A stretch of 64,000 nucleotides of DNA from Hydractinia symbiolongicarpus (GCF_029227915.1 NC_079881.1:12811501-12875500), one strand, 5' to 3'; shown: positions 22,084 through 35,020, counted from the stretch's first letter. The notes: generated by a model not told the origin, from the letters alone. Numbers and translations are program-made.

Positions 22084-23990
22084 TCTTCCCAGGCGATATT
22101 AAAGATTCCGCCTTCGCTGGCGGAAATCAATGATAAAAGCTTCTTACAAAATCTGTGTTCGAAAAGGTGACGTGGCAGGAACTTGACCTCCACTACAATA
22201 CCACTCGAGGCAACAAATTATTTTTTTTCAGTTTTCTTGATTTATCCGCGGCTTCAATTTATCTGTTATGTTAGCCAATCAAATTTTGCTACTTCAATGC
22301 AACCTTCTTACAAAGGACATCCTTCATAACGGACCTCTTTATAGCGGACACTTTTCTCAGGGACAGATGGAATTACTTTCAAATTCTCGTTTCCCGGGTC
22401 CCCTGGCACCTTTTTTTATAAGAACAATGAGTCTCAACTTAAGAAGAAGGTTAGTGTTAGATTTTATATAGCGTCCATCGAATCACAACATAGCAAAACC
22501 AGTATAAATTTCTCTGCAGGGAAACCTAAGTGAAACAGACTTGTCGAAACATTCATGCTTAAATGTTTTCGTTTAACAATAGCCTATATCTTCAAAAAAT
22601 TTAAATTTTTGCTTGTTTTTTGTAATGTTATTTCAGAGATGATATAACTACTTTCTTTCTCTTTTATTATTACAAAACTTTCCTACTTGACACTTTTGAA
22701 AGAACAAAGCATTTGTCCAAGGAAAACAGTCTATCACGTTTGTTGTGTTTGTTAAGACGTCACAAGAATAAGAATAATTAAGGCTCAAGTCATGGGAAAA
22801 AAATCATTGAAATTTATAACGGAACGGACCGCTTTCGAATTAATGCAAAATGCCCTGTTAAACTGTCATAAAACCTCTATGTGGACACTGATAAAACAAT
22901 TTCTACGGGCAAGTTAGTCTACTTTTTGGAATAAAAAATACCATGTGCACAGTATAAACACTGCGTTCGATTTTACCATAGTTCAGCGAAGACCTCCTGG
23001 ACACTTGTCTCTATGGTGTCCAGGAGAGAGGTGTTACTCTAGTTTTCCATATAATTTTGAAATTTAGAACCACTAAACTATAAGTACGAGGATGTGATCT
23101 TATCAAACACATCTAGTTATCTAGTTTTCGGCATACAGGCAACCAACTTTAACCTCGTTTTTAGCGCTTGTTGTCTCAGCCGTATCAATGTCAAAAAAGA
23201 TTCAAGATGCCCTGGGAATGAGGTTGCACAAACTTTACTACGTGTCTCATCTTTATCTTATATATAAATTTTTCCTGGGTTTGATTATTTATTATTGGAT
23301 CAATGGAGATTCTAATATATAAAGTTAAGCACCTTTTTTCTCCCTTAAAAAATTAATATTTTAACTGCTCGGCAGTGATATGATTTGCCTTACAGTAATT
23401 TTATCCCTCGTTTTTCGAAAAGCGTTTTACCGCAAAAGGCTTCGCGTCTAGATGCAGCTGTATAAATAACATCCCTTTACAAGAGTTACAATCCATTGAG
23501 CTAATAATCTCCTCCTCTTTGCATATTTTTTGCTTGTTCGTTACCTTTCTTTATAATAAGGTGCCCTCACCCTAGGTTATGGTTCTAACAAAAATTAGGG
23601 ATTTGGCAAAGTTGAAAAACTGAGATGTTCAAGGCCATAAAAATGATATAATTTCTAATTGCTTGTGGCGTGACATAACACAATTACGGAGTTTCATACT
23701 GCGCATAAATTTTCAGTTTGTTTTACTTTGCTTTGATAGCTCAAATAACTTTGATTCTGTTTTTGTGGAGATAAGCCAGCAAGCAAAACGAGCTGAGAGC
23801 AAGGGAACCCTCTTTGCCATTTAGGCGAGCAAAAATATTTCTTACTGAGGAACTTTTTGCGGAGCTAAGCCCATTTGCCATTTAAGAGGGAAAATATTTC
23901 TTACCAAGGAACTTTTTAAAAAGTTAGTCAGGTGTCAACTTATGACCTTTAGTCCATTTCCTTTGGCTGGCGTATTTCCAAGAAGAAATT
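22084..23990. other. Non-coding stretch with a foldback element and a short duplication
   Basis: 23150-23226 begins AACCTCGTTTTTAG and ends CCCTGGGAATGAGGTTGC, another CAACCTCG-type foldback. At about 23817-23925 a block of about 65 bp is duplicated in tandem (GCCATTTAgGCGAGCAAAAA and ATATTTCTTAC-GAGGAACTT occur twice). No gene is seen. Confidence 0.5.
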
Positions 23991-24002
23991 TCTTGCGTAC
24001 TG

Positions 24003-24255
24003 GGTCTGAAGTGACTTTTTGGCGGGAAATATACAAATCAAAATTGGAAATCGATTACGACGTTTAAAATTTCTTCTTTTAAAGAAGAGAAGGGAAAAAA
24101 TAACCGTCAACAATAAAAACCGCTGAGAAAAGTTATAAAGTTTTGTATTATTTTCGCGTGTTTTGTAATGGCTCCTCGAATTAAGTTTAAAGAAATGCAG
24201 TTTGTGCTTTTAAAGAGGGAAAAAGGAGAAATGAACTCAGGTCTGTAACTTTATT
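24003..24255 (+). repeat. Dispersed repeat, intact copy
   Basis: From CTGAAGTGACTTTTTGGCGG to AAAAAGGAGAAATGAACTCA. The same order of blocks is found in two pieces at 25228-25320 (CTGAAGTGACTTTTGGGCGC) and 26583-26775 (GAAAACCGCAATAGAAAGTT, TTGAATTAAGTTTATAG), where the repeat is interrupted by an inserted element. Confidence 0.7.
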
Positions 24256-25227
24256 ACTTTTACTTTCTTAGGTAAAGAACTAATTCTCTTCTAATTTTTC
24301 TTTTATATAGCTAGCTTACAAATTTTTCCAACAAACTTCTGAACCTGCAATTTATTGTTCTACGGCTATAGCCGGTAGAACTTTAATATGGGCTTTACAA
24401 ATTGGGCTTTAAAAGGGTACCAGTCTAGTGTAGCGGTACGTAATTTATTAGTTTTCGAGTGTTGATAACCTTGGAAACAGAACTACCCTGTTGAATGGTA
24501 CAAAAGGTACAAAAACCTATTACAAGTAAATCATTTTGAATCATTATTTTATGTTCAATTGGTTTCGCCAGTTTTACCAAGCTACAACGGTCAAATCTTA
24601 TTTTTTTTTGTGATTCGAAATTTTATGAAGCTAGATTTGTATTCGCTTGCAAGGACTTTCAACAGGCTACAATTCTTTTTAAAAAACGGAATAAATCAAA
24701 ATAGCTGTTTTTGTTGAATGTTACGTTTCATCTAGTTTTCAAGAAATCAGTGTATACAAACTTGAACTCATTTTTCTTCTTTCGCATTTTTCTTTCGTCT
24801 TTTGCTGTGTGCTAGTTGAAAGTAATACACCGTAGAACTTCCTGCCGAAACGGCTGGTTTATTTCTCTTTACATTACAATAAAACCATGTCTTTTATATT
24901 TTAAGTTACCCAACAGTACCTACAAAACGATGGCTATAGTAATAGATCTTTTAACAAAAATTGTAAAGAACTTTAAACATGCTTACCGGTAAAGATATGC
25001 TTAAAACTCTGTTTCTTGTAACCTTACTGTTATTAATTGATAACTGTCAACAGTCAACGCACGCAGGGTAGTTCAATGGTGTTCGCTATATCAGCTAAAA
25101 ACATAAGAAAGAAATCAAACTCGAAACAATGTTTATTACTCCAGACTTAAAAGCATTTTATCTATTAGCGTGTTTCGAAGAAAATATTCTTTGATATATT
25201 GTATCTGCATTGATTCTGTGTAGCTAC
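24256..25227. other. Non-coding stretch
   Basis: No gene or well-defined repeat recognised. Confidence 0.4.
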
Positions 25228-25329
25228 TGGGGGCTGAAGTGACTTTTGGGCGCGAAATATCAAATAAAATTAAGAAATCGAACGACGTTCAACATTTTTC
25301 TCAAGAAAGAGAAGAGGTATGTGGTTGTT

Positions 25330-26582
25330 CAAATGGTGCAAAATTCAATGAGGTTCATATTCAAGAGACATTTATTTATATGCAAGGAATCATGGTTCAT
25401 ATTCAAGAATTATCATGCATATTCAAGGAAGGTTCGTTCAAATGCAAAATTTAAATTTATTCATCTGTAAAACAAACATGGTGTCTCAAATCTGGTCTGT
25501 TAATTTTATTCACTGGTCACTAAAATGTACCAACGAATTCCATTACAAGCAAAAAAAATCGCAAATTTTTGCATTATAACTTTTTTTTTGTGTGCATATT
25601 TTCGCGACTTAAACTTTCGCGTCTACTTCTAATTCGCGAAAATTCCTAATTGTCTATTTTGATGGGAGGATAGAATAAAACTAACATCATATTTTCTAAT
25701 CTATCTTACTTTTTTCACATACGTCCATGATGTCACATCATCTACACTTTTTGTTAAGAAACTTTACGGCATTAATTTGTGCGGGTAAGCAATGTAGTAT
25801 GGGCGAATTAGGCTTAAAAACGGTGTTACCCGGAATAAATTCCAGATTTAAAGCATATTTGGTATCACTGGAAAGATAATTTTATGTAGATTAACAATAT
25901 CTTATGCCTCCATACACTGGTGCTGAGCAATTTTTTTTATGGTTGATTTAAAAGGGGTATAGCTTTGACATCGGTGGAAAAGGGGGGAAATTTACTTCAT
26001 TTTCAGAGAAAATCTTCAATTCATTAAAAACTCTCAAAAAACTATATTGTTTTATATATTTGTTGTTGTAGTAGTACAAGTAGGGGTGGTGCAGCAGGTG
26101 GTAAAAAGTATGGAGGAAGTTGAGGTGGCACTTTTTGTTGTTGTTGCTGTTGGAGTCAGATCGGAATAATTTCTAGCAGCAGAACGTATAAGATGTTGCG
26201 TTCTGCTGAAAATAGACTGATGACTGAATCCTTGACTTGTTCTTGCCGCTGCCTCCATCCCTTTCCTAACTATTCTTCGAACACGCGCTTCAGTATCTTC
26301 AGTATCCATCTTGTTGTATTGATTTGTTACTACCATAATTACAAACGATTATAAAATTACAAACCCAATTACAAGAACTTTCCCGTAATTACAGGACCAG
26401 GGCTGCAGGGAACTTATTATTTTACCACAAAATCATTTGTTTTGAATTTAGAATAAGAATTAAACGCCTTGCATATGCATATCGAATGCTTGAATATGAA
26501 CATCATTGGTCTTGAATATAATCAAATGTTTCTTGCATAAGAATATGCGTGTCTTGAATATGAATACCAAGCGGGCACAAGA
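25330..26582. mobile_element. DNA element with iterated-motif inverted ends, inserted in a repeat
   Basis: Each end has three copies of TTCATATTCAAG or close variants in matching spacing, interleaved with TTATATGCAAG; the left end (25345-25430) and the complement of the right end (26580-26480) align over about 75 bp. Iterated subterminal motifs of this kind are typical transposase-binding sites. The element splits a copy of the 24.0-kb repeat, whose halves lie on each side. It carries one minus-strand frame (26052-26336). Confidence 0.55.
26052..26336 (-). CDS. Uncharacterised small ORF inside the inverted-repeat element
   Basis: 94 codons from ATG 26336. The first about 60 residues look coding: an acidic start MDTEDTEAR, a basic RRIVRKGMEAAARTSQGF segment and QSIFSRTQHLIRSAARN. 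The tail is Ser/Thr-rich from a TTG/TTGT repeat and is probably not real protein, so a splice or truncation near residue 60 is likely. It may be the N-terminus of an otherwise deleted transposon protein. I do not recognise the family. Confidence 0.3.
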   Translation of the reverse strand: MVVTNQYNKMDTEDTEARVRRIVRKGMEAAARTSQGFSHQSIFSRTQHLIRSAARNYSDLTPTATTTKSATSTSSILFTTCCTTPTCTTTTTNI

Positions 26583-26779
26583 CGTCTTTAAGAAGAGAAG
26601 CATAAGAAAAGAAAACCGCAATAGAAAGTTATAAAGTAAAGTAATTTAATTAAAGGAAAATAAAATAATATAACGTTTAATATTTTTGTGTGTTTTATCA
26701 TTGCCCTTGAATTAAGTTTATAGAAAAAAAGTCTGGTACTTTAAAGAGAGCAAAAATGAAATACTCAAATTCCTAAATC

Positions 26780-27785
26780 AAAAACACGGAAAACGGAAAA
26801 CGCAATTACATAGGGGAAGGTTAGCAATTCTCTTAGTAGAATGGTTTTTATAATTTTTTTCTGCAATGATGCCGTTTTCAATTTCTAAAAAACAAATGCA
26901 TTTAGGACTTACGATTTTTTAGAACTGGTACGGAACAGAATATCTACCCCTATTGTAAAAAGAAACCCTAAAGATCTGTAAACTGAATTAAAAATTTCTT
27001 TTTCTTGATTGCACCGTCGAGTACAACTTTTGTCTCCACTCCGCAACCCTTCAAAGTCAAAAATGCATAAATATGCCTCTCTGATGTTTCTTTTACTAAT
27101 TTTATGCATCATATTACCACGAATAAATGCCTAAAGCGAAGAAAAATTTAAATTATTGACTTTTGCTGAAAGCAAGCGAGGCAGTGTGTTCGAATTTGGT
27201 TTTAGCTGTATACTATAAGAATATCGAGACCGAGAAATGGATTAAAAATTAGTTATATCTTAAGAAAATACCCAGGCTCGGCCTTTTGTTTTAGTTACGA
27301 AAATTTGTGCGACACACAAATTTTGATTAGGAGTTTAATTTCTTATATTGTATGTTCTTTCTTTAGGCATATTAAGAGTAATTAGCCATGTTAAGAATAT
27401 TTTTAAAAATATTTGAGGCTGAGATTTGTCAAAATGTGAAGAATACTGAGGCTGAAACAAAAAAAAACACTATTTATTCTTATATAAAAAAGCGTGTAGT
27501 CAAAATTGCTTCGCTAGTGCCCAGATCTGCGTTCTACAAAACTCCGTAATGATAAGTAATCTCTACTAAACAGGATATTAATTAATATACTGGGGCATTA
27601 AAGACAAGGCAGTTTTTTGAATTCTTTACAGTAATGCGTTTTTCTAAGATTGTGATCTGATTGGTAAGTTTTACAGTAAAATATTTCGCTGCTAAAAAGT
27701 AAAAACTGTTCCGACCTAACGGTGAAGCGAATTTTTCAAAATAAAATAAAAAAATTAAACTGCGCATGCTCAGATACATTTCGCC
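26780..27785. other. Non-coding stretch
   Basis: No gene is seen. A block at about 27510-27545 (CTAGTGCCCAGATCTGCG, AAACTCCGTAAT) resembles 43940-43985, indicating another dispersed family. Confidence 0.4.
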
Positions 27786-27798
27786 AGGGAATTTGACA

Positions 27799-28191
27799 CC
27801 AATACACCTCTCCCGAATTTCATAAATTATTATAATTATGACGTCATCCTAAATTTTATAATGGTTTCGTGGTCCTTCAAACAAGGATATTCAGATAATT
27901 ATCATGACAAAAATGAAGTTTTTTAGGCAATATAATATTCTGGTTGAATTTTATTTAGATTTAAAGAAAATTATTATTTTGAAAACGAGGCTATTCTTAG
28001 GAAGCTCGGCTATATGAAGGGTTTGACCGTAACTTCCAGCTTTGAATAGAGGTACTTAACGAACAGAAATATTTAGGAAATTAGGTAATCTGTTCTACCT
28101 TTTGCTAAGGAACTTAGGGATAAGAATCATTTTTAGTATCGACCTCTTTAATTGAGTTTGAAATAGTTAAGAAATTCGGGAAAGGTCTATT
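27799..28191 (-). mobile_element. Non-autonomous element of about 390 bp (partner of 16.4 kb)
   Basis: Inverted ends: left AATACACCTCTCCCGAATTT, right AAATTCGGGAAAGGTCTATT. The interior matches 16383-16652 in reverse complement through most of its length, including ATTATGACGTCATC and the AACGAACAGAAAT block. No ORF is present. Confidence 0.65.
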
Positions 28192-28194
28192 CGC

Positions 28195-31100
28195 TTTTTT
28201 AACTCACTATCGTGCTTAAAGCGATTTATGTTTTCAAAAATGGTATTATGTTTCGTTGTTAGAGGTGATTTTAAAGCTAAAATGACTGACAAAATAACAA
28301 AAAAAATTAGAAGAAGGGTTGGCGTTCAGGGTGAAAGCTTTTCCCTGCTTTTATGACCAAAAGTTGCTTCCTGTTTCGTAATTTTGTTATTCCATTTCTT
28401 TCCAGGCTACGTCGTCTTTTTGGAAGTAGTAATATTAACAAGACTTATTTTCTATTTCTATTTTTCGTACTTTCTAGCATTAAATTCGGCCACGAAAGAG
28501 CTATCGATGCACTGTAGTGTGACCCGCTGCTAAAAAATTAAAATCGGCTAACAAACACATTATGTAAACTATGGTTAGCCCAACGTTAGTCCATAGTGAG
28601 AACCAAGCTTTACATTCAGTATTTTAAATTCGCTACATGCTGTTTCTCGTGACAACGAAAAAGATATTTCGCAGCTAATTTCCCGCCAAATTCGCCATTC
28701 ACAATTCGCATCATGAAAATTTCCCTTTCAGGTTTCAGTTTTGCAAGCAAAGCTAGTTAGTTATGAAATTAAAAACGAACCAAAACGAATCAAAATTACC
28801 CAAAACTAACTAAACAAACCACAACCACCCACAAAAAGCTAAAACCCATCCAGAGAAAAAAAACACTTGTGCAGAAGATGCGTTTGTTATTCTCTTTATT
28901 ATGAATAAAAGTACAAGAAGCTAAGGTTAAGTCGCTCATAAAGTTGGAAGAAAAGTAAAAGGTACATTTAAATCATTTATAACTTTTTTGAATACATCTT
29001 TACGATAATTCAATTGTACATGCGTTCCTACGGCACTCCATCGTCCTACAATATCAGAAAAAAGGAGGTAAAAATCGTGTTTTTATGAGAGTTTGTTTGA
29101 GACGAAAGCGTGTTTTCTCCAGTTTTTTAACTTCCGTCGTATCAATTTCTTTTAAATTTTCAGGAAACGTTAATAATAATAAGATACAACTTATGTGTAC
29201 TTTTCATTAAAAACAAAACGCGGCAAGAAAAGTTATCACGAAAAAGTGTGTTTTCTCCTTAATAAACTCTTATAAAGTGTGATGCTCGCAAAATAAGCTG
29301 CGATGGAGTGTTAGTTTTCCCGAATTATCGTAAAGGTGTATTATTTTGTTGAACTTTTTTAATAAAGCTAACTAAATAAATCACAACAAAAAACATAATA
29401 GGTTCCAAAAAACGTTGCAAAAAAAACGTAGTTGTCGAATACGCTCTGTAGTCCTATTTCTCCCCTTAGCAAAAAAATTCACCTTGTTGCAATGGGGAAC
29501 TCCAGTGAAAAAAATTTTAAGACACAGGAGGTTCGAAGTCGTTTGACTGTAGCTTTGTAAAGCCTTTTTTTTCTTACTTTACAAGCCAATTTATTTTTAT
29601 TTCAAAGTTCAACAAAATCATTTCTCCGCACCCGCTTTTTTGCACACAAATACAAACAACTTTTATGTAATTTTATAATATTCTTCGTGATGGAGAACCA
29701 TTGAATTGCATGATCGAAAGATCGTTCGTGTCGTGATTAGTTGGTAAAACGGGGGTATTAATATTGCATGAATAAAAATCACTTTTCTTTTTTGAAAATT
29801 ACAGAATGCCTTAAAAGTTAACGGGGTTTTTCAAAATTCACATAAATTTAATGACCGTTAATTGAATGCAGTGTTAAAGGCTATTAATTTCAAGACTAGT
29901 TAATTTCATGACCGTTAATTTAAATCGCGTTAATTTCTTGACTTGTTAATTCCTTGAAATAAGGTAGAAACTGACGAGTGCTACGAAAAAGAATGTCTAA
30001 CTAGATAACATTTTTATCGGTGTTTGTATTGGAAATTGGTATAATGTTCTCCTATTTAATATAAAAAGTACAAAACATTTGGTTATGTTGTGTTGGTATA
30101 AGTACAAATAATGAAATAAAAAGAAATGAGAATCTTCAACCGTGTTGACTAGCTAAAAAAGCATTTTTACGTATTGGCAATATTTTATTGAACTTTATTT
30201 CCTAGAGTTCTCTTTTAAAAGAACTATATGTGAAGTGCGAAGAACAAATATAAAATGTGGTCGGAAGTTAAGGCCACCTAGGATCGAAAAACTGCAACTA
30301 TTGCTCAATGCTTATATAAAGTGATGTGCTGCCATGGTTGCTGCAAAGTACAAATCAATGATCAAGGCAGAGAATTCGTAAATGACATTTCTACAGAACT
30401 TCATAGCTTGATTGCAATAGAAATTCTTATAGAAAAAATAAAATTTATTCTGGTTTTACAGGTTCCTAATTACCCTCTTAGATCCTAATTAACCGGGAAA
30501 TTAAAACCCGAAAAGTTTATTTTTCCCGGGAAATTAGGACTTAAAAGTCTTACTTTCTCGGGTCTAAATTTACCGCGACACCGGGTCCAATCCTAAATGA
30601 AATCGCGCCTGTCTGTTTTTTATGAGAAAAAAATCGAATATGCGAAGGCTAGTACAAAAATTTTAAAAAAGGAAAACAACTAAAGTAAGTTGTTTTTTTG
30701 ATTTCTTATGCTTTTCTAAGTACGTATCGAACAAAAAAGAAAAAAGTGATTTTCACTGAAGTTCCCCTTTACATTCTTTCATGTGCTCTATCACATAAAT
30801 GACAACTTTTGATACTTGAGGGTTATTCTACACACCTTACCCTTGGGAGTTAAAGTACTCAACGTTGTAATAATAACCGGTTGCGGCGTACTAGCAAAAG
30901 TGATACTGTTTCATCATTTTGAGAAATAGTTTCCAACGCCAATTTGCAAAATCAAAACTTAAAACGGTCAATTATGGTTTTGGGGTTGTACTTGTTTTAT
31001 GTTTTTTATTGAATTAATTTAATGCTGTTTACAAAAAAGTGTGTATGTGTATAACCGTCCTCGTCAACTTCTGTATTTTTGACTTAGCTAGGGTTTTTGT

Positions 31101-31365
31101 CCTTTTAAAACAGCCCTTGGAACGAGATTGGTATCACTTTTACATAATGGTGTTTTAGTCTTTTTGTTCTTGAGTTTTAGTCAACATTAAATTTTGTCTA
31201 ATACTAACGGTATTCTGTCTGTTTGTGCACGAAAGATCAGTTAGCTACGGTAACACGAAATGCGATATGCATAAGGACGGACGACCCCGTCGATTTATAC
31301 ACAGGCTACAGGCTAGTATTCTTACATTACTATTTTGCAATAAGTATGTACAGATTTTTCTTTAG
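28195..31365. other. Long stretch without a supported gene
   Basis: AT-rich and non-coding by eye. Around 29850-29960 diverged short repeats of a TTAATTTCATGACCGTTAATT type occur. Around 30470-30600 there is a cluster of GGGAAATTA, CCCGAAAAG and TTTCCCGGGAAA segments with internal palindromes. The promoter of the receptor gene downstream should lie at the right end. Confidence 0.4.
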
Positions 31366-31377
31366 ATATTTCGAGGG

Positions 31378-32493
31378 ATGCATATCGAAGCAGCTTTTGT
31401 CGTATCGATTAGTTTATCGATATTGTTCTTAACGATATTTGGGTGGCTTGTTGCCTGTAAATCTTGGCGAGAACGCGACGGGATATTGTTATATGATGCA
31501 TTTATCATTGACAGCTTGTTTATGCTGTGCACAATTCTTTTGTTTACTGGCACAAAGGGCGAAAAAATATTTACAAACATGTATGTATTCCTTTCTTTGA
31601 TATCAGGAGCAAACCGTTCTCTCATTGCCATAAACAGGTACATCGTAATCACGTATCCACTTCACTATGAAACAATTCTTAGCCGCTTAAATTTGAAAAG
31701 ATTAGTTATTTTACTTTGGGTATCAACTTCAAATTTTGCTGTTTTATCGTGTCTGTTCAGCAACTCATGGTTGCCACCATCACGTGACCTCCATCTTATG
31801 TTTTTCGCGCCTTGGTTAAAAACGGGAGTTCTTGTCGCGGTTGTTGTGATGCATGGTATATTTGTCATTTTCATTACCGTTATGGAGTTCTTGTCGTGGC
31901 GAACAGATATGGGGTTCCAAAACAAAGTTTGTTCCATCATCATTGGGCGAATGAGAACACTGTTTTGGAATCCCTACCAGTCATTTGATGTGCATGTGCA
32001 AGATGAACATGAAACACGAGATCGTAAGTGTATAGGAACTACCAGCATGATACTTCTCCTGTTGCGCATTATAATCATCGCAACATTTCTTGGTACGCTG
32101 TCACACTTTTTGATTACAGGCACAGACGTGTTCAGGGAAGCCCACTTTAAAGTGATATGTCCATTGTCAAACATTTTAATGACGTTGAAGCCACTGATAA
32201 CTATTTTCGAAAACGTAAAATCAGAAGATTCTAAGGCGCTAAAACACTCACTGATTCAAGTTTGCTGTAGAAAGAATCAACAAGTGGATGCGTCGTTGCG
32301 GTTAACTCAAGTGACGTCAGAGTTGCCAGATCCTAGTCTTCTTGGGTTTAGTCCAGAGTTCGGAAGGATGACTTCTGAACATCGGGAAGAGATTCTTCAG
32401 TTGAGGCGAGATTGTCTTGAGTTTAGAAGGAAAAAACAGCTTAGGTCATTTAAGCATTTGGAATGCCCTTTATCCATGGAAACAGTTCTTTAG
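31378..32493 (+). CDS. Rhodopsin-like seven-transmembrane receptor (orphan GPCR)
   Basis: An uninterrupted 371-codon frame with seven hydrophobic segments at about residues 6-27, 36-58, 64-88, 107-127, 148-170, 222-247 and 252-277. Segment 3 ends in NRY (86-88, in place of D/ERY), followed by IVITYPLHY, a good class A intracellular loop 2. The third intracellular loop is about 50 residues, with a basic tail after segment 7. Unusual points: the NPxxY motif is replaced by LKPLITIF, the segment-3 disulfide cysteine is not seen, and the N-terminus is only five residues. A TAG lies just upstream, but it is part of TTTTTCTTTAG at 31355-31365, a strong splice acceptor that stays in frame, so an upstream exon may supply the N-terminus. 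The ligand is unknown. Confidence 0.8.
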   Translation: MHIEAAFVVSISLSILFLTIFGWLVACKSWRERDGILLYDAFIIDSLFMLCTILLFTGTKGEKIFTNMYVFLSLISGANRSLIAINRYIVITYPLHYETILSRLNLKRLVILLWVSTSNFAVLSCLFSNSWLPPSRDLHLMFFAPWLKTGVLVAVVVMHGIFVIFITVMEFLSWRTDMGFQNKVCSIIIGRMRTLFWNPYQSFDVHVQDEHETRDRKCIGTTSMILLLLRIIIIATFLGTLSHFLITGTDVFREAHFKVICPLSNILMTLKPLITIFENVKSEDSKALKHSLIQVCCRKNQQVDASLRLTQVTSELPDPSLLGFSPEFGRMTSEHREEILQLRRDCLEFRRKKQLRSFKHLECPLSMETVL

Positions 32494-34441
32494 GTATAAT
32501 CTCGATCTGTGGATGATTTCTTTTTGAGAACCTTTTTTTTTTGTAAATGTTTTAATGTTTTTAAATTTAAACTTTCCCAGTTAGTGGTAATAGGGGTGGA
32601 GAAAAATTTTTATTACGCCCAATAACTTTTTTTTAAAAAGCTTTAACTTGATAGGTAAACAATATACTATGTCTGTATACCTAAAACTAACTTTTTACAG
32701 GTGTTACAAAATACGGAGGATATTTTACTATAGGGCAGGTAAATCAAATGTACATTGAAGAAATAAGTTTGTTTGCGGGGTTGAAGGCGTAACCACGCTA
32801 ATTGCTCCATGAAAGGTGCCAATTTTAATGTAAATAGACTTTGTAAAAATATTTTCCTAAATAAGTTAGAACACTGAAAAGTTTACGAACTTTCAAACGT
32901 GCACAAAATTCATCCCTGACCACCCGTTAATGCCGCATGTTTTGTTTTTTTAATAGATTATACGGTTACATAATTTTGTTCACGAATTTGCGTTAGCTAT
33001 ATTATGCAGCTCTTTTTGTTCGAATTGTTTTTTGTGATAAATAAAATATCGATATATGGAAGAAAATCTTTTTTCCTTCTTTTTCACGACATTTCGCGAG
33101 ATCAAATAAACTCTACCGCTCTTCAAGTATCTAACGTCAATGGAATAGCTCTAACATTTTTTAATCCAACGGATTCACAAAACAATCACCTAATTTTCAA
33201 CCATAAATCGATGTTTAAACTGAATTACCGAATGTTTATGCTTTCCATCTAACTTGAGCAGATTTAGTGTTTCTACTGCTTAGAAATCTCTTTCGGTGTA
33301 ATGTGACAATTGCTTTTCGGTAGTTACCAGGTAGAAAATAAAAAAAGAAAGGAGAAAATATAACTTTTTTCTTATAAAAAAAACGTGTATACATTATGTG
33401 TAGAAAAAATATGTACAAACGTAGAAAACGTTGTTTATCTGTTACAGCCACAGTCTAAAATAAAGACAATTAAATAAGTCCAATTTAGAATAAAAGGTTT
33501 TTAAGAAATTTTTTAGCCTCAATTTAAAAAAATTAAGAAATATCCAAGACTCAAATTATTAATCAAACAATGTTTAACCAAATGATGTGAATTTAATTTT
33601 TAGATTGAAGCTATCTCCTAATTATTCTTTTTTTATTGAAATAATCTCAACTTTCAGGCTTTAGATATTAGCTATAACTTGAAACTACCTCTAAAAACCC
33701 CTACGAAATCCTTATATTCGGGAAAGTATAATAACTTTCCTTAGGATCATCGTTAGATGTTGAAACTTAATCGTTCTGAGAACTTTGGTCACGTGGTTAA
33801 TCTGATTACCCAATTTTTTAGGATTTCGCTAAAAAAGTCGAGGAAAAACGGATTTTCGAGCAATTTTTGGCCTTTATTCGTGCGAACTATGTAAAAACCT
33901 GAAAATATGTTAAATAACGTTTTTTCAACTGTCAGAAATTTTAAATATAATGTAAAAATTCGCTATAGAACGTAAAAAATTGAATTCTAAGGATTCAAAG
34001 AGCTCTGGGGACGAGAATGGAGAAAATCGGTATAGTTAAGGTGAGAAAAATTACGTATCTAAAAAAACTCATTTTACTATCCCCATTCGAAGAAAGCTTA
34101 GTTCAACCTTGTCCCACAGCATCTTGTGTATATTATGAGACAAGGTTGAGCAACCTCGATCCCAGGACTGAGAGATAAAAAGCCATAGAAACAAGAAGGT
34201 TAGAGGTTGAGTCAAGTTAACTAACCCTGGGGTGTTTTTGCGGAGCTAAGCGAGCGCGTATTATTTTTTTCTATCAGCGGGAGGAAATCAAATTTTTAAA
34301 AAATTTTTGACGAAGGTGTCACTTTTTTCAGTCGATAAGTCAAATCCCCTCAGTCTCGGTTATCCCAATTTTTTTTCTGCTTACTCTAACGCTCTGGGAA
34401 CGAGGTCGCTATTTTTAAGAACACCGTCCCATTCGAAAATA
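32494..34441. other. Non-coding stretch downstream of the receptor
   Basis: No gene is seen. At 34151-34209 lies one more CAACCTCG foldback (CAACCTCGATCCCAGGACTG … TAGAGGTTGA). Confidence 0.45.
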
Positions 34442-35020
34442 TCTATATAATAATACGCCAGTTCCGTGTGTCTGTCTGTCACTTTTGCAAAGTGGATAAA
34501 ATTTCTTTGATAAAGTCTATAAAACATCGTCTATAAATTTGTTCTGTAAATTACCAAACTTTGACGTTAAAGCAATATTCACGTCAAAGGAAAGTATATT
34601 AAGATTAGTGAAGCCATTGCATTGCACTTTTAAATTTAAGGCTAAATAACTTGCAAACGGGTGGAAATAACTGACGTCATCTCCTGCGTAGGTAACTAGG
34701 GACCACCTTTGACCAATTTGGGTAAGTTTCCCAAGCCTGGGTCCCTGAATCCGTTACGGGAATGGACGGGTTGATGACGTCATCAAAAAACCTTCAAACC
34801 CTAATATCTCTGCAACCGTTTGTCAAAAATACACGATCCTATACATTTTCTTGATCAGCGTTTCAAGATCTATACGATGAAGGCAACAGGCATACACATT
34901 TCTGAAAAAAAAAGTTTTGTGTTCTGACATGTCTCTGCTGACGTCATCAAAATTTAAATGACGGTTATTTTTCTCTGTTATCCTGCCTAAGTGGATTTTT
35001 CCACGGACCTTATCGACTAG
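34442..35020 (+). mobile_element. Non-autonomous Helitron, first of three in tandem (579 bp)
   Basis: It begins TCTATATAATAATACGCCAG directly after an A and ends GTGGATTTTTCCAC (5-bp stem hairpin), 12 more bases, then CTAG. The 5' TC, the terminal hairpin a short way before CTRR, and insertion next to A are defining marks of Helitrons. Compared with copies two and three it lacks an internal block of about 135 bp. No ORF or Rep/helicase coding is present, so it is non-autonomous. Confidence 0.8.
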
